A DNA stretch of 64,000 nt from assembly GCF_014235875.1 (NCBI RefSeq), contig NZ_JACJUK010000002.1, positions 310,001 through 374,000 on the forward strand. Direction: 5' to 3'. Under the pieces are notes generated by a model. It worked only from the letters and a program-made list of their open reading frames with translations. It ran no database searches and was not told the DNA's origin. Numbering within the stretch: the stretch's first letter is position 1; each line of letters begins with the position of its first letter. Position numbers and translations under genes: made by a program. Source of the DNA: Croceivirga lutea (GTDB lineage: Bacteria; Bacteroidota; Bacteroidia; Flavobacteriales; Flavobacteriaceae). Shown piece by piece: positions 8,750 through 18,588 of this stretch.

Positions 8750-8775
8750 TAAAATTGTAAAAGGTTCTTTTGGCG

Positions 8776-11598
8776 TTAGCCTACAATATTTACGATTTTT
8801 CCAGGGACTACAATTACCTTTTTGGGAGTTCTACCATCTAGGTACTTTATTGTTTGTTCGTGAGCCATCACGGTTTCTTCTATTTCTTCTTTAGTTAAGT
8901 CTAAAGGTAGCTCAATGGTAAACCTCATTTTACCATTAAAGGATATAGGATATTGCTTAGTGCTTTCAATTAGAAACTTTTCTTCAAATTTTGGAAAAGC
9001 TGCATTAGCTATAGATTCTGTATTACCTAACTTCTCCCATAGCTCTTCTGCAATATGGGGTGCGTAGGGCGAAACTAAAATAGCTAACGGACCTAACACT
9101 TTTTTACTTGTACACTTTTGTGCCGTTAGCTCATTTACACATATCATAAACGTAGAGACTGACGTATTAAAGCTAAAGTTTTCAATATCTTCTTCTACTT
9201 TTTTTATGGTCTTATGTAAGGTTTTAAGATTATCAGCGGTGGGTTCACTGTCATTTTGCGTTAAGTATAATTTCCAAAGCTTCTTTAAAAATCCATGAAC
9301 CCCTGTAATACCAGCCGTGTTCCACGGTTTTGATTGCTCTAAAGGCCCAAGGAACATTTCATACAATCGTAAACTATCTGCTCCATACTCTTCACAAATA
9401 TTGTCGGGGTTTACGACATTATATTTCGATTTGGACATTTTTTCAACTTCTCTACTCACAATATATTTTCCATCTTCTAGGATAAACTCTGCTTCTGCCA
9501 AATCTGGCCTCCACCGCTTAAATGCCTCAATATCCAATTCATCTGAAGCATTAACCAAAGAAACATCTGCATGAACTGGATTAACCTTTTTATCACCAAC
9601 TACCCCTTTTGAATACACTTTGTTTTCTTCAACATCTTTATATACAAAAGCACTGGTGCCAGTTATCATTCCTTGATTGATGAGTTTTTTGGCAAACTCT
9701 TGTTTAGGAGCAACACCTCTATCAAATAAGAATTTTTGCCAAAAACGAGAATACAATAAATGCCCCGTGGCGTGTTCACTTCCACCTATGTACAAATCAA
9801 CATCTTCCCAATAATTAATAGCTTCATCTGAATAAATAGCTTCAGTGTTACGCGGGTCCATATATCTATTAAAATATTGAGAACTACCTGCCCAACCTGG
9901 CATGGTATTAAGTTCTAATGGTCCTCCTATTTTACCTACCGGATTTGCATTCGTAAATTCTTCTTTGGTTACCACTTTTCCTTCGTCACCATATTGTAAC
10001 CAATGCCAAGCTTTGGCATTACCTAAAGGAGGTTCACCGGTTTCTGTTGGTAAGTATTTATCAACTTCAGGTAATTCTAAGGGTAAAAATTGTTGTGCTA
10101 ACATTTGTGGCAGTCCATCTTGGTTGTAATATACCGGAAATGGCTCTCCCCAATAACGCTGTCGACTAAAAACCGCATCGCGTAAGCGGTAGTTTATTTT
10201 ACCTTTTCCTTGACCTAATTTCTCCAACTCTGCTATAGCTTTTGTCACGGCATCTTTATAAGGCAACCCGTTTAAAAAGTCAGAATTAGCTATTACCGTA
10301 TTGGCTTTATCAGCAAATGCTTCTTCTGAAATATCAACACCCTCAAAAATATTTGGAATAGCGATATTAAAATGTTTAGCAAAATCATAATCGCGCTGAT
10401 CACCACAAGGCACTGCCATAACAGCCCCTGTACCATAACTTGCTAGTACATAATCACCAATCCAAATTGGAACTGGTTCTTTAGTAAACGGATGTTCTGC
10501 ATACGCTCCTGTAAATACCCCAGAAATTGTTTTAACATCTGCCATACGCTCCCGTTCGGAACGTTTTGCAGTAGCTTCTACGTAGGCTTCAACAGCTTCT
10601 TTTTGTGCTGGTGTGGTAATTTTTGACACCAATTCGTGTTCTGGTGCTAGCGTCATAAAAGATACACCAAATATGGTATCTGGCCTTGTGGTAAAAACTT
10701 CTATTTCACCTTCAACATCTTTTATTTTAAAGGTAACCGATGCTCCTTCTGAACGACCAATCCAATTGGTTTGAGAATCTTTTAACGGCTGTGGCCAGTC
10801 AATGGTATCTAAGCCATCTAACAAACGCTGTGCATAGGCAGTAATACGCATCATCCATTGGGTCATTTTCTTACGAATTACGGTATGACCACCACGTTCA
10901 GAAACGCCATTAACTATTTCATCATTAGCTAAAACAGTTCCTAAAGCAGGGCACCAATTAACCTCAGCATCTGCCAAATACGTTAAACGGTACTTTAATA
11001 AAATTTCTTGCTTTTCTTTATCCGAAAAATTAGTCCATTCCTCAGCAGAAAATTGTGCAACATCTTCGTCACAAACTGCCGCTATAGTTGTATTTCCGTC
11101 TTGTTCAAATTGCGCAATAAGCGTCTCAATTTCTTCGGCTTTGTCTGTTTTTTTATTATACCATGAACCAAAAAGTTGAATAAAAACCCATTGTGTCCAT
11201 TTATAGTAGTCGGGATTAGATGTGCGAACCTCTCTACTCCAATCAAAAGAAAATCCAATTTGATCTAGCTGCTCTCGGTATCTATTAATATTAACTTCTG
11301 TAGTAATTGCTGGGTGCTGCCCAGTTTGTATAGCGTACTGCTCAGCCGGAAGACCAAAAGAATCGTAACCCATTGGGTGCAATACATTAAAACCTTTATG
11401 TCTTTTATAACGGGCATAAATATCACCTGCTATATACCCTAACGGATGCCCAACATGTAAACCTGCCCCAGAAGGATAAGGAAACATAGACAACACGTAG
11501 TATTTAGGCTTATCAGAATTATTTTCAGCTTTAAAAGTTTGATTTTTTGACCAATAGTCTTGCCACTTCTTCTCTATCTGTTGAAAATTGTATTGCAT
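8776..11598 (-). CDS. leuS: Leucyl-tRNA synthetase
   Basis: Class I aminoacyl-tRNA synthetase charging tRNA-Leu. 940 residues from the ATG at 11598, where the protein begins MQYNFQQIEKKWQDYW; an extension to 11625 would cover the likely -7 element. The HIGH motif appears as HVGHPLGY near residue 48, the editing domain has TTRPDTIFGV, and the KMSKS loop is EKMSKSKYN. It is clearly longer than the roughly 860-residue E. coli enzyme. Extra sequence lies around residues 140-200, after FGSWYNKKTDKAEEI, and before KMSKS; such insertions are usual in Bacteroidetes as far as I know. Single gene, terminator at 8714-8749. Confidence 0.98.
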   Translation of the reverse strand: MQYNFQQIEKKWQDYWSKNQTFKAENNSDKPKYYVLSMFPYPSGAGLHVGHPLGYIAGDIYARYKRHKGFNVLHPMGYDSFGLPAEQYAIQTGQHPAITTEVNINRYREQLDQIGFSFDWSREVRTSNPDYYKWTQWVFIQLFGSWYNKKTDKAEEIETLIAQFEQDGNTTIAAVCDEDVAQFSAEEWTNFSDKEKQEILLKYRLTYLADAEVNWCPALGTVLANDEIVNGVSERGGHTVIRKKMTQWMMRITAYAQRLLDGLDTIDWPQPLKDSQTNWIGRSEGASVTFKIKDVEGEIEVFTTRPDTIFGVSFMTLAPEHELVSKITTPAQKEAVEAYVEATAKRSERERMADVKTISGVFTGAYAEHPFTKEPVPIWIGDYVLASYGTGAVMAVPCGDQRDYDFAKHFNIAIPNIFEGVDISEEAFADKANTVIANSDFLNGLPYKDAVTKAIAELEKLGQGKGKINYRLRDAVFSRQRYWGEPFPVYYNQDGLPQMLAQQFLPLELPEVDKYLPTETGEPPLGNAKAWHWLQYGDEGKVVTKEEFTNANPVGKIGGPLELNTMPGWAGSSQYFNRYMDPRNTEAIYSDEAINYWEDVDLYIGGSEHATGHLLYSRFWQKFLFDRGVAPKQEFAKKLINQGMITGTSAFVYKDVEENKVYSKGVVGDKKVNPVHADVSLVNASDELDIEAFKRWRPDLAEAEFILEDGKYIVSREVEKMSKSKYNVVNPDNICEEYGADSLRLYEMFLGPLEQSKPWNTAGITGVHGFLKKLWKLYLTQNDSEPTADNLKTLHKTIKKVEEDIENFSFNTSVSTFMICVNELTAQKCTSKKVLGPLAILVSPYAPHIAEELWEKLGNTESIANAAFPKFEEKFLIESTKQYPISFNGKMRFTIELPLDLTKEEIEETVMAHEQTIKYLDGRTPKKVIVVPGKIVNIVG

Positions 11599-11622
11599 TG
11601 CAAATTTCTTCTTTTGAAAGGG

Positions 11623-11630
11623 CAAAAATA
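11623..11630 (-). promoter_or_regulatory. -7 element of leuS
   Basis: TATTTTTG on the minus strand, 24 bases before the leuS ATG at 11598. No -33 TTG at standard spacing is seen, so this is a half match. Confidence 0.35.
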
Positions 11631-11687
11631 GGGCTTATCCACACAATACCGATTTACTTTTCTATTTTTACATTTACAAAGAGCACT

Positions 11688-12566
11688 ATGGCGAAGTATA
11701 TTGAACGATACCAAAAGCGAAGACTTATTTCTTCTTACTTTTCTGTTGCGCTAAGCATTGGCTTGGTGCTTTTTTTATTGGGAGTATTTGGACTTTTGGT
11801 TTTAAACACTAAAAAACTTGCAGACCACTTTAAGGAACAAATTACCATATCTGTTTTCTTAAAAGATTCTGCAAAGCCTTCTGAAATTGAACAATTGCAA
11901 AAAAGTTTATTGTTAGCTGAACACACCAAATCTGCCAGTTACATTTCTAAAGAAGATGCGGCAGACCAGTTTAGTGAAGATATTGGCGAAAATTTTCAGG
12001 AGTTTTTAGGCTATAACCCCTTAAAAAATGCCATCGACGTAAAATTAAAAGCAAATTTTGTGACACCTACTCAGGTCGCTGAAATTGCTGACAACTTAGC
12101 CACCAAAAGTTATGTTGAAGAAGTTAGTTATGATAAACCTCTACTTTCTTTATTAAATGATAATGTTAGAAGAATAAGTTTTTGGATTCTGGTTGCCAGT
12201 GGAATATTTACTTTAATTGCCGTATTACTCATTAATAGTTCTATAAGACTCAGCATTTACTCTAAACGTTTTATAATTAAAACCATGCAAATGGTGGGAG
12301 CCACCAAAAAATTTATCCGTAGACCTTTTATCTGGACGAATATTAAATTGGGTATGGTAGGCGCTTTACTAGCTCTTTTAGCTTTAGGTGGTTTTCTATT
12401 CTATATTAATGATACTTTTCCTGAGCTTAACTTGTTTGAAGATGCAGTTATGTTAGTTTCGCTCTTTGCAGGTATTTTTCTCTTAGGGATAATCATTTCG
12501 TACATAAGCACTTATTTTGCTACCCAACGCTTTTTGAATGTGCGCACCAATGATCTTTATTATTAA
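11688..12566 (+). CDS. ftsX: Cell division ABC transporter permease FtsX
   Basis: 292 residues from the ATG at 11688 (MAKYIERYQKRR); the longer in-frame extension upstream runs into the leuS promoter area and is unlikely. One N-terminal membrane helix (about 22-42), a periplasmic domain (about 45-165) and three C-terminal helices, with the conserved MVGATKKFIRRPF loop after helix 2. FtsX works with the ATPase FtsE to control peptidoglycan hydrolases at the septum; ftsE is not in this window, as is usual in this group. It leads the forward run ftsX, DUF3098, uppP, truB. Confidence 0.94.
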   Translation: MAKYIERYQKRRLISSYFSVALSIGLVLFLLGVFGLLVLNTKKLADHFKEQITISVFLKDSAKPSEIEQLQKSLLLAEHTKSASYISKEDAADQFSEDIGENFQEFLGYNPLKNAIDVKLKANFVTPTQVAEIADNLATKSYVEEVSYDKPLLSLLNDNVRRISFWILVASGIFTLIAVLLINSSIRLSIYSKRFIIKTMQMVGATKKFIRRPFIWTNIKLGMVGALLALLALGGFLFYINDTFPELNLFEDAVMLVSLFAGIFLLGIIISYISTYFATQRFLNVRTNDLYY

Positions 12567-12575
12567 ATTTGCGCC

Positions 12576-12839
12576 ATGGGTAAAAAAAATCAAAAGGTTA
12601 AAGAGCCTTCAAAGCAATTTATCTTTAAAAAGAAGAATTATATTTTTCTATTTATTGGGCTTGCCTTTATTTCTCTGGGATTTATTTTAATGACAGGTGG
12701 TGGTAGTAATGACCCAAATTATTTTAATCCAGATATCTACAATTTTAGACGAATTCGCCTTGCACCAACGTTAGTGCTTATTGGATTAGGAATTCAGGTA
12801 TACGCTATATTGTTAAATCCTGACAAAAAGAAAGACTAA
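12576..12839 (+). CDS. DUF3098 family small membrane protein
   Basis: 87 residues, with a basic N-terminus (KKNQKVKEPSKQF) and two hydrophobic helices (about 25-45 and 65-80). This family sits between ftsX and uppP in many flavobacteria; its function is unknown. A perfect TANNTTTG match, TAAATTTG (12564-12571), lies four bases before the ATG, so a transcript could begin almost at the start codon. Its stop codon TAA directly abuts the TTG start of uppP. Confidence 0.9.
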   Translation: MGKKNQKVKEPSKQFIFKKKNYIFLFIGLAFISLGFILMTGGGSNDPNYFNPDIYNFRRIRLAPTLVLIGLGIQVYAILLNPDKKKD

Positions 12840-13634
12840 TTGGAAGTTATTGATGCTATAATTCTTGGTATTATTCAAGGATTAACAGAGTTTTTGCCTG
12901 TTTCATCTAGTGGGCATTTAGAATTGGGTAAAGCCATTTTAGGTGATAATTCTATCCCTGAAGAGAGTTTATTGTTTACTGTAGTGCTACATTTTGCCAC
13001 CGCGCTAAGTACCCTTGTGGTTTTTAGAAAAGACGTGTTTGATATTATCAAAGGTCTTTTTCAATTTAAATGGAATGAAGAAACTGAGTTTTCTTTGAAA
13101 ATTATCATTTCTATGATTCCTGCTGCGTTAGTTGGTTTTTTCTTAGAAGACTTTATGGAAGTTTTCTTTGATGGCGCCATAGTAATTGTTGGTATAATGC
13201 TAATTGTTACTGCTTTTTTACTGTATCTGGCAGATATGGCTAAAACCACTGAGAAAGGGGTTACGTTTAAAGGCGCTTTTATTATAGGCTTAGCACAAAT
13301 GGTAGCTATGTTACCTGGTATATCTAGAAGTGGCGCTACTATTTCAACTGCAGTTTTACTTGGGGTAGATAAAAGTAAATCTGCTCGTTTTTCATTTTTA
13401 ATGGTAGTACCCTTAATTATAGGTAAAGTGGCGAAAGATTTATTAGGTGGTGAAATTAGTTTTGAAAGTTCACAAATGACAGCTATGGGAGCTGGCTTTG
13501 CAGCCGCTTTTATTGCGGGTCTTGCCGCTTGTACTTGGATGATTAAAATAGTTCGCCAAAGTAAATTAAGCTACTTTGCTTTGTACTGTTTGATAGTTGG
13601 CCTTATTGCCATTGCTTGGAGTATTTGGGGGTAA
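12840..13634 (+). CDS. uppP: Undecaprenyl-diphosphate phosphatase
   Basis: Integral membrane enzyme that dephosphorylates undecaprenyl diphosphate to recycle the cell wall lipid carrier; family members also give bacitracin resistance. 264 residues, about eight membrane helices. Catalytic signatures are IIQGLTEFLPVSSSGHLELG near the N-terminus and LPGISRSGATIST in the middle (Arg/Ser). The start is a TTG at 12840-12842, directly after the TAA of the previous gene. MEVIDAIILGIIQGLTEF is the normal family beginning and there is no closer ATG, so translation is probably coupled. Confidence 0.96.
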   Translation: MEVIDAIILGIIQGLTEFLPVSSSGHLELGKAILGDNSIPEESLLFTVVLHFATALSTLVVFRKDVFDIIKGLFQFKWNEETEFSLKIIISMIPAALVGFFLEDFMEVFFDGAIVIVGIMLIVTAFLLYLADMAKTTEKGVTFKGAFIIGLAQMVAMLPGISRSGATISTAVLLGVDKSKSARFSFLMVVPLIIGKVAKDLLGGEISFESSQMTAMGAGFAAAFIAGLAACTWMIKIVRQSKLSYFALYCLIVGLIAIAWSIWG

Positions 13635-13639
13635 ATAAA

Positions 13640-14335
13640 ATGGATAGCCTTACAAAAGACGACTTTCTTAACGGACAAACCCTTTTAATTGATAAGCCGC
13701 TGAACTGGACATCGTTTCAAGCGGTAAATAAACTCAAATGGGCTATTCGTAAAAAGTTCGACTTAGGTAAAAAATTCAAAATTGGTCATGCCGGCACCTT
13801 AGACCCTTTAGCAACGGGTCTACTAATAATTTGTACTGGTAAAGCAACCAAAACCATTCCAGCTATTCAAGGTCAACAAAAAGAATACACTGGGGTTATA
13901 ACATTAGGTGCCACAACACCTTCTTATGATTTAGAAAGCGAAATCGACCAAGAGTTTTCTACCAGCCACATTACGGCAGAACTCATTGCTGAAACCAAGC
14001 AACAATTTTTAGGAGAAATTGAACAAATTCCGCCCATATTTTCAGCCGTTAAAAAAGATGGTAAAAGAGCATATGAGCTTGCTCGAAAAGGTGAAGAAGT
14101 ACAACTTAATAGCCGACGAATTACAATTTCAGCTTTTGAAATTTCTACAGTGCAATTTCCGAATTTGCATTTTAAGGTAAGCTGCAGTAAAGGAACATAT
14201 ATACGTTCTTTAGCACATGATTTTGGAAAAGCCTTAAATTCTGGCGCTCACCTTTCTGCCCTTAGAAGAACCAAAATAGGTGAATTTCACGTAGATAATA
14301 GTGTGAGCCCAGAAGATTTTACGGCTAATCTCTAG
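13640..14335 (+). CDS. truB: tRNA pseudouridine(55) synthase
   Basis: Makes pseudouridine 55 in the T-loop of tRNAs. 231 residues from the ATG at 13640, five bases after the uppP stop. The catalytic aspartate lies in GHAGTLDPLATGLLI, and KPLNWTSFQAVNKLK and SCSKGTYIRSLAHDFG are further family motifs. The usual C-terminal PUA domain is short or absent, as in many Bacteroidetes versions. An in-frame TTG at 13616 overlaps uppP and is less likely. Last clear member of the ftsX-uppP-truB run. Confidence 0.97.
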   Translation: MDSLTKDDFLNGQTLLIDKPLNWTSFQAVNKLKWAIRKKFDLGKKFKIGHAGTLDPLATGLLIICTGKATKTIPAIQGQQKEYTGVITLGATTPSYDLESEIDQEFSTSHITAELIAETKQQFLGEIEQIPPIFSAVKKDGKRAYELARKGEEVQLNSRRITISAFEISTVQFPNLHFKVSCSKGTYIRSLAHDFGKALNSGAHLSALRRTKIGEFHVDNSVSPEDFTANL

Positions 14336-14405
14336 CTAGAAAACACCTGAAAATCCTTTATGGGGAAATGAAATAATTCTAAAAAAAATTGGTTATAATA
14401 GCACT

Positions 14406-15122
14406 ATGAACTTGACCCGAAAGCAGTTATCATTATTGATTACCGTCTTTACTATGGCCAATGTTGTGCTATTATCATACAACATTCACCTTGGTGCTAA
14501 AGAAGAAGATGAGTATGTTATTGAAATGAGCCTCGCTGAAGAAGACTTGGAGGAGTTATTTGAAGAGAAAGAAAAATTAGAAGAGCTTGCTCAGAATAAC
14601 AGCCCTATTGAAAGTCATACCGCCTATAATGAAGCTGCCAAATCATCTTATGGTAACCCAGAACCTCTTAAGACTCTTGACGAACTCTTAGAAGAACGCG
14701 AAGCTACTAATCAGCAAGAATTATTAAGTAACGACAACGGTTTTGCTGCTAATTTAAAAGAGCTTGCTAAAAAACGGGAAGAGCGTAAACGTGAGTTAGG
14801 TGAAAAAAACGCAGATAAAAAAGAATACACCAATAACTTAAAAGATAAGCGTACCACAATTACCTATTCTTTAGTTGACCGTTCTGCTTACCATATTCCT
14901 CCACCTATTTATACCTGTATTGAAGGAGGTAAAGTTGTAATTAATATACAAGTTGATGAATTAGGTAATGTATTCGAAGCTAGTTTTAATGCCAAAAGCT
15001 CTACCACTTCTAACGGTTGTTTAGTGGAAAATGCAATTGCTTATGCGTATAAGGCTTCTTTTAACTCTTCAAAAAAACAAATGCAAAAAGGAACAATTAC
15101 CTATCAGTTTCAAGGTAAGTAA
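14406..15122 (+). CDS. TonB-like C-terminal domain membrane protein
   Basis: 238 residues. One N-terminal membrane helix (about 9-30, LLITVFTMANVVLLSYNI), a long acidic then charged segment rich in Glu and Lys (about 34-150, probably helical or extended), and a C-terminal region of about 85 residues with GGKVVINIQVDELGNV, then the cysteine pair TCIEGG and NGCLVENA, then TYQF. This resembles flavobacterial TonB C-terminal domains, so it may span the periplasm and contact outer membrane proteins. No ExbB/ExbD genes are nearby. It overlaps the thioredoxin-like gene tail to tail by 26 bases. Confidence 0.72.
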   Translation: MNLTRKQLSLLITVFTMANVVLLSYNIHLGAKEEDEYVIEMSLAEEDLEELFEEKEKLEELAQNNSPIESHTAYNEAAKSSYGNPEPLKTLDELLEEREATNQQELLSNDNGFAANLKELAKKREERKRELGEKNADKKEYTNNLKDKRTTITYSLVDRSAYHIPPPIYTCIEGGKVVINIQVDELGNVFEASFNAKSSTTSNGCLVENAIAYAYKASFNSSKKQMQKGTITYQFQGK

Positions 15123-15729
15123 GCAGTACTACCAAATCATTTAATATATCTTTTCCTTTGTCTTTGTTATACCACTTTTGAAGGTCTTGCTTAAATTCTG
15201 CCGTTAACTTACCATGTTCTTTTTTATAGTCTTCTACCATTTTGGTAGCTACAAATGACCTTGGACCCCACTCACCTATTACTGCATTAGTTTCTTGTTC
15301 TAACATAATTAACTTTGGTATTGAACGAGCACCATTAGTAAGAAAAGCATCCATTAGTTCGAGGTTTTCATCTCTAAGAACTATTTTCAAATTAATATTT
15401 GGAGCCAATTCAGCAATTTTATTCATTACTGGTAGACTAGGAGAAGCATCTCCACACCAACTTTCAGTTAATACTAACCATGTTACTTTATCTTTAAATG
15501 AATTTATTTTTTGGGTAGCGTCAACATCTAACTTTAATGTTTTATCCCAACGGTTCATTCGTTTATCATTAAGCTGGGTATAATTAGCTAAGCTTTCAGT
15601 TTTTTCTGGACCTGTATTGGAATTTTGCTCGGCCAATAATTTAACCATAGCCCTATAATCACTATAACTTATACTTTTTACTAAAGCTTCATTTAATATT
15701 TCTGCTGACACTTTCTGAATTGTTTCCAT
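15097..15729 (-). CDS. Thioredoxin-fold protein with single active-site cysteine
   Basis: 210 residues, no signal peptide. The region VTWLVLTESWCGDASPSLPVM (83-103 in part) matches a thioredoxin-fold active site, but the second cysteine of CxxC is replaced: the motif reads CGDA with Cys92 only. That rules out a standard dithiol mechanism and suggests a monothiol or binding role. NLKIVLRDENLELMDAFLTNGARSIPKLI supplies the strand and cis-proline loop. The family is common in Bacteroidetes (thioredoxin family protein). Overlaps the 3' end of the TonB-like gene. Confidence 0.85.
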   Translation of the reverse strand: METIQKVSAEILNEALVKSISYSDYRAMVKLLAEQNSNTGPEKTESLANYTQLNDKRMNRWDKTLKLDVDATQKINSFKDKVTWLVLTESWCGDASPSLPVMNKIAELAPNINLKIVLRDENLELMDAFLTNGARSIPKLIMLEQETNAVIGEWGPRSFVATKMVEDYKKEHGKLTAEFKQDLQKWYNKDKGKDILNDLVVLLTYLETDR

Positions 15730-15791
15730 ACATTAAAACTAAAGTTCAAAATTAGTATCGTTTTTTATTCCAAAACCTAACAAAAATCATG

Positions 15792-15815
15792 AAAAAACCA
15801 CCTATTTAGGTGGTT
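15792..15815 (-). terminator. Terminator after the exporter operon
   Basis: AACCACC and GGTGGTT pair (15796-15802 and 15809-15815, with more pairing inward); on the minus strand the stem is followed by TTTT and a C. It lies 24 bases after the TolC stop. Confidence 0.75.
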
Positions 15816-15838
15816 GTTGTTATTCATTTTATTAGAAT

Positions 15839-17233
15839 TTATAGCGCTTCTGGGTTTATTGCTAAGCTTTTAAATAGGTTAGCCTTTGCTCCCAAAAACT
15901 TATTTTGAACTTCAATCTTTTTTAATTGGGCGTCTATAAGTTTACTCTCTCTAGAGTTTATTAAGAATAAAGAACTTTCTCCAAAACTAAACTTACGTTC
16001 TTCAGCTGCTAACAGTTGCGAATAATTATTTACTATTTGCCCTATTAAGCCTGTTTGCTCTTGATACGAATCAATTTCTGTATACACTGCCAATATTTTA
16101 TTTCTAATAGATACCTCAGCATTATCTCTATCAAATTGAGCATCTTGCAATTTAAATTTTGCCAATTTTAAATCCCCTCTCTCTTTTCGTAAAAACAATG
16201 GAAAATATAAACTTACCCCGGCCTTGTAATTATCTGTTACCAAAGAATTTAATTGATCATAGCTTTGAGTTAAAAAGTTATACTCCACATCTAATTGAGG
16301 AAGTAATTTATTGGCTTTAAGGTTTCTATCTACTCGTAAGCCATCAACCTTATAATTTAACGACCTTAGCTTTGGATGATTCTCTATAGAAAAACTATCT
16401 AAGGGTTTTCCTAAAATTTCTAAGGTAAAATCAACACTGTTTTCGGGCTCTATTTCTGGAATTACATCAGGCTGCAACTCCACTGGAACATTATTAATCC
16501 ATAGGAAATTAGAAAGCTCTAACGATTTTTTTGCCAAGTTTAATTTGGCTTGTTCTAAGCCTAATCTTCTATTTTCGACAGCAATTTTTGCTTCAACCGT
16601 ATCTATAATAGCTATATCACCTAGTAGCGCACTTTGTTTTACACCCTCAAATCTGGTAGAAGCATTTATTAGAAAATCTCTGTAAATATCGGCTTCGTTA
16701 TACGCCTTTAACCAATCAAAATAAGCTAAAGATGCATCATACAAAACCTGGTTCACCAACAAATCTTGGTCTGCTTTTGCCTGCTCTCTAAAAAATTTAG
16801 CTTTGCGTAGGGTTGCCATTCGCTCATTAATCCAAGAGCCTCTTAATAATGAAGCTGAAACACCAACGGAATATAAACCATCTTCTGGCAAAGTTTCATC
16901 AGGATTTATAAAGTCTCCTTCATCCTGTTCAAAATTTCCCTTAATTTCTATACCGTAATAAGTTGGTATTTTAAAGGTGGCATTTAATCGATTCCAATAC
17001 TCGCTACCTTTAAATTCTTTACGGTTATAGTCAACTTCAATTTTTGGGTCAAAGCCTCCACGCGCTTTCATAAGGTTTGCTTGCCCTATAGAAACAGTTA
17101 GCTGAGCTTGCTTTGCTATAGGATGATACCTTTTTACATACCCCAAGTACTCATTAAATGTAAGTACCATATCATCTTGGGCAAAGCCAAAATTGAAGAA
17201 TATCAGAATTAAACCTAATACCAGACGCTTCAT
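15839..17233 (-). CDS. TolC family outer membrane efflux protein
   Basis: 464 residues with a signal peptide (MKRLVLGLILIFFNFGFA, cleaved before Q). It contains the long alpha-helical repeats typical of TolC-type proteins, including the central region with SIENHPKLRSLNYKVDGLRVDRN and YFPLFLRKERGDLKLAKFKL. It would form the trimeric outer membrane channel of the exporter. Its ATG overlaps the HlyD stop by four bases (ATGA), so it is the last gene of the tetR-ABC-HlyD-TolC operon. Confidence 0.92.
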   Translation of the reverse strand: MKRLVLGLILIFFNFGFAQDDMVLTFNEYLGYVKRYHPIAKQAQLTVSIGQANLMKARGGFDPKIEVDYNRKEFKGSEYWNRLNATFKIPTYYGIEIKGNFEQDEGDFINPDETLPEDGLYSVGVSASLLRGSWINERMATLRKAKFFREQAKADQDLLVNQVLYDASLAYFDWLKAYNEADIYRDFLINASTRFEGVKQSALLGDIAIIDTVEAKIAVENRRLGLEQAKLNLAKKSLELSNFLWINNVPVELQPDVIPEIEPENSVDFTLEILGKPLDSFSIENHPKLRSLNYKVDGLRVDRNLKANKLLPQLDVEYNFLTQSYDQLNSLVTDNYKAGVSLYFPLFLRKERGDLKLAKFKLQDAQFDRDNAEVSIRNKILAVYTEIDSYQEQTGLIGQIVNNYSQLLAAEERKFSFGESSLFLINSRESKLIDAQLKKIEVQNKFLGAKANLFKSLAINPEAL

Positions 17234-18588
17234 TTTTTTGCGGTTTTAGATGAAGAACCAGAGGTTTCTGGCTGATAATAATTTGGTGGGAAACCATTTA
17301 ATTGTCGCCATAATTCGAACCAAATTTGCACATCGTCTAGAAGGGCTAATGTGTTTGCGCCTGAACCAACCCTTAAATCTTTTGGCCACTCTTCTGCTGT
17401 TGGGTCTGGTGCCACCAAAACCCTATACTTTCCATTTGGGCTTATAAATGTTTCAATTGCCACTATTTCACCTCCGTAGGTACCATAAGATGCATTTGGC
17501 CAACCATTAAATACTATTGCGGGCCAACCATCAAACTGTATTCTTATTTTTTCACCAATATGCACTAAAGGCAAATCAATGGGGTCAACAAAAGTTTCAA
17601 CGGCCATATCATAATTAGCCGGCATAATTCCCACCAATCTATCGCCTTCCTTAAAGGTTTCACCTATACCTGCTTGTAATGCTTTATTGATAAAGCCATC
17701 TTGCGGGGCTCGAATGTAATGTAGCTGACTACGCATTTCGTAGTTGGTATATTCATTCTCTAGCTTTGTTACTTGGGCTTCAGAATCAAATTGATTAGAC
17801 TGAGCCGTCATCATCTCACTACGTGCTTTTGAGATTTTATCAGTGTATTCTGCTTGAACACGCCCAATTTCAACTTGAGCATTAATTACATCATTCTTAC
17901 TTGCTAAAAGCTTATTTTCTTGTGATATTAATTTTGCCTGAGTTTCTTGTAATTTAAGGCGTTTTTCTTCTGTATCTGTCATTGCCTTTAGCCCTTCTGA
18001 TTGTAGTTGAACTACACGATCATATTGCCGTTGCGCAATTGTAATATTAGTTTTAGCAGCCTCTAAATCAATACTATCACTTTGTACCTTTAACTTAGAT
18101 TGCAAGAGCTTATTTTTTGCTTGCTGTAATTTTAAACCTCTTTCTTGGTTTAAAGCACTAATTTGAGTGTTCAACGCTTTTACTTTTTCTTGGTATGAGG
18201 TAACAGACATTTCTTTTGCCTTTAATTGCATGCCTGTTCGTTCTACTAACCTAGGGTCAAAATATTCGTTTTTAACCTCTGAAATAAACAGAATTGTATC
18301 TCCCTTTTTAACAAAATCACCCTCTCTTACAAACCACTTTTCTATTCTACCAGGTATTGGTGACTGTATAGTTTGTGGTCTTTGATCAGGGGTTAAAGTG
18401 GTTAAATAACCTTTACCAGATATGGTTTGGGTCCAAGGCAAAAACAGTATGATTAGTACGATAATGGAAAATGCTAATAAGAACTGATTAAACCTTTTAT
18501 AGTGTCTTTTATGAAAGACTCTTTCTCCGGCTTTGTACTTAGACAAATCAACCGTTCTATTCAATTTATTTGGTGATATGTTAAGCAT
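17230..18588 (-). CDS. HlyD-type membrane fusion protein
   Basis: 452 residues. One membrane helix near 35-52 (FLLAFSIIVLIILFLPW), a barrel/lipoyl half motif (SPIPGRIEKWFVREGDFVKKGD, about 76-97), a long coiled coil (about 125-290) and the second lipoyl half with IRAPQDGFINKAL, then a beta-barrel domain. It bridges the inner membrane ABC subunit and TolC. Its start overlaps the ABC gene end by eight bases, showing tight coupling. Confidence 0.93.
   Translation of the reverse strand: MLNISPNKLNRTVDLSKYKAGERVFHKRHYKRFNQFLLAFSIIVLIILFLPWTQTISGKGYLTTLTPDQRPQTIQSPIPGRIEKWFVREGDFVKKGDTILFISEVKNEYFDPRLVERTGMQLKAKEMSVTSYQEKVKALNTQISALNQERGLKLQQAKNKLLQSKLKVQSDSIDLEAAKTNITIAQRQYDRVVQLQSEGLKAMTDTEEKRLKLQETQAKLISQENKLLASKNDVINAQVEIGRVQAEYTDKISKARSEMMTAQSNQFDSEAQVTKLENEYTNYEMRSQLHYIRAPQDGFINKALQAGIGETFKEGDRLVGIMPANYDMAVETFVDPIDLPLVHIGEKIRIQFDGWPAIVFNGWPNASYGTYGGEIVAIETFISPNGKYRVLVAPDPTAEEWPKDLRVGSGANTLALLDDVQIWFELWRQLNGFPPNYYQPETSGSSSKTAKK

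Larger units (their letters stand above)
8457..8775. other. Intergenic region between leuS and ald (about 320 bases)
   Basis: No coding potential is seen. It holds the leuS terminator (8714-8749), a small dyad TACCCC/GGGGTA (8567-8572 and 8583-8588) in a very T-rich stretch, and the likely ald promoter (8492-8524). The dyad could be an operator or a leader hairpin; nothing in the sequence decides this. Confidence 0.6.
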